From: Lewinella sp. 4G2
GTDB lineage: Bacteria; Bacteroidota; Bacteroidia; Chitinophagales; Saprospiraceae
Reading direction: 5' to 3'
Assembly: GCF_001625015.1 (NCBI RefSeq)
Contig: NZ_LVWJ02000014.1
Span: 2,046,001-2,110,000 of the forward strand
DNA length: 64,000 bases
Below: more model-generated notes on this DNA
Told to the model about the DNA's origin: nothing
Seen by the model: the letters and a program-made list of their open reading frames with translations, nothing else
Databases searched by the model: none
The DNA itself: not shown here
Position numbering within the stretch: the first letter of the stretch is position 1

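Overview
The window looks like chromosomal DNA of a Bacteroidota bacterium, probably of the Saprospiria/Lewinella type. This is inferred from content, not from a database match. Pointers are a Por-type (T9SS) C-terminal sorting domain on a secreted protease, SprB-type adhesin repeats, a DUF4293 protein, a Bacteroidetes-style MutS with GPNMSGKS in its P-loop, and TAnnTTTG/TAnnTTCG boxes upstream of genes.

Bases 1-24500 are mostly housekeeping genes. In order they are: the N-terminal part of an MG2/alpha-2-macroglobulin-like secreted protein (minus strand, runs off the left edge); a 757-bp spacer with 151-bp direct repeats; mutS; a REP-like hairpin array surrounding a REP-associated tyrosine transposase (RAYT); a Tat-exported Gfo/Idh/MocA oxidoreductase; a DegS/HtrA-like protease; a PAP2 phosphatase (minus) divergent from a GT39-type membrane glycosyltransferase, which is followed by mannose-1-phosphate guanylyltransferase; NhaD Na+/H+ antiporter with a small lipoprotein; queA (minus); a TIG-domain zinc metalloprotease with a T9SS sorting tail; sppA; a DUF4293 membrane protein; mscL; and an ABC exporter.

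From 24930 to the right edge there is one uninterrupted reading frame of at least 13,023 codons (more than 39 kb) with no stop in the window. It encodes a giant secreted adhesin. After a signal peptide come a mixed N-terminal region with a CBM60/CBM36-like carbohydrate-binding module, 22 Ig-like Cys-paired modules, a mixed Ig/PKD/SprB-like stretch, 48 SdrD-B-like Ca-binding modules, 8 DUF11 modules (7 of exactly 399 bp), and SprB repeats that continue past the edge. The SdrD-B array is a higher-order repeat. Four module types (A-B-C-D) recur in 11 successive 1374/1377-bp units, with octet-level duplications and mosaic modules on top. This records stepwise unequal recombination and gene conversion inside a protein-coding gene.

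The two most unusual systems are this hierarchical adhesin array and the eleven-hairpin REP/RAYT locus directly behind mutS. No tRNA, rRNA, CRISPR array or prophage was seen.
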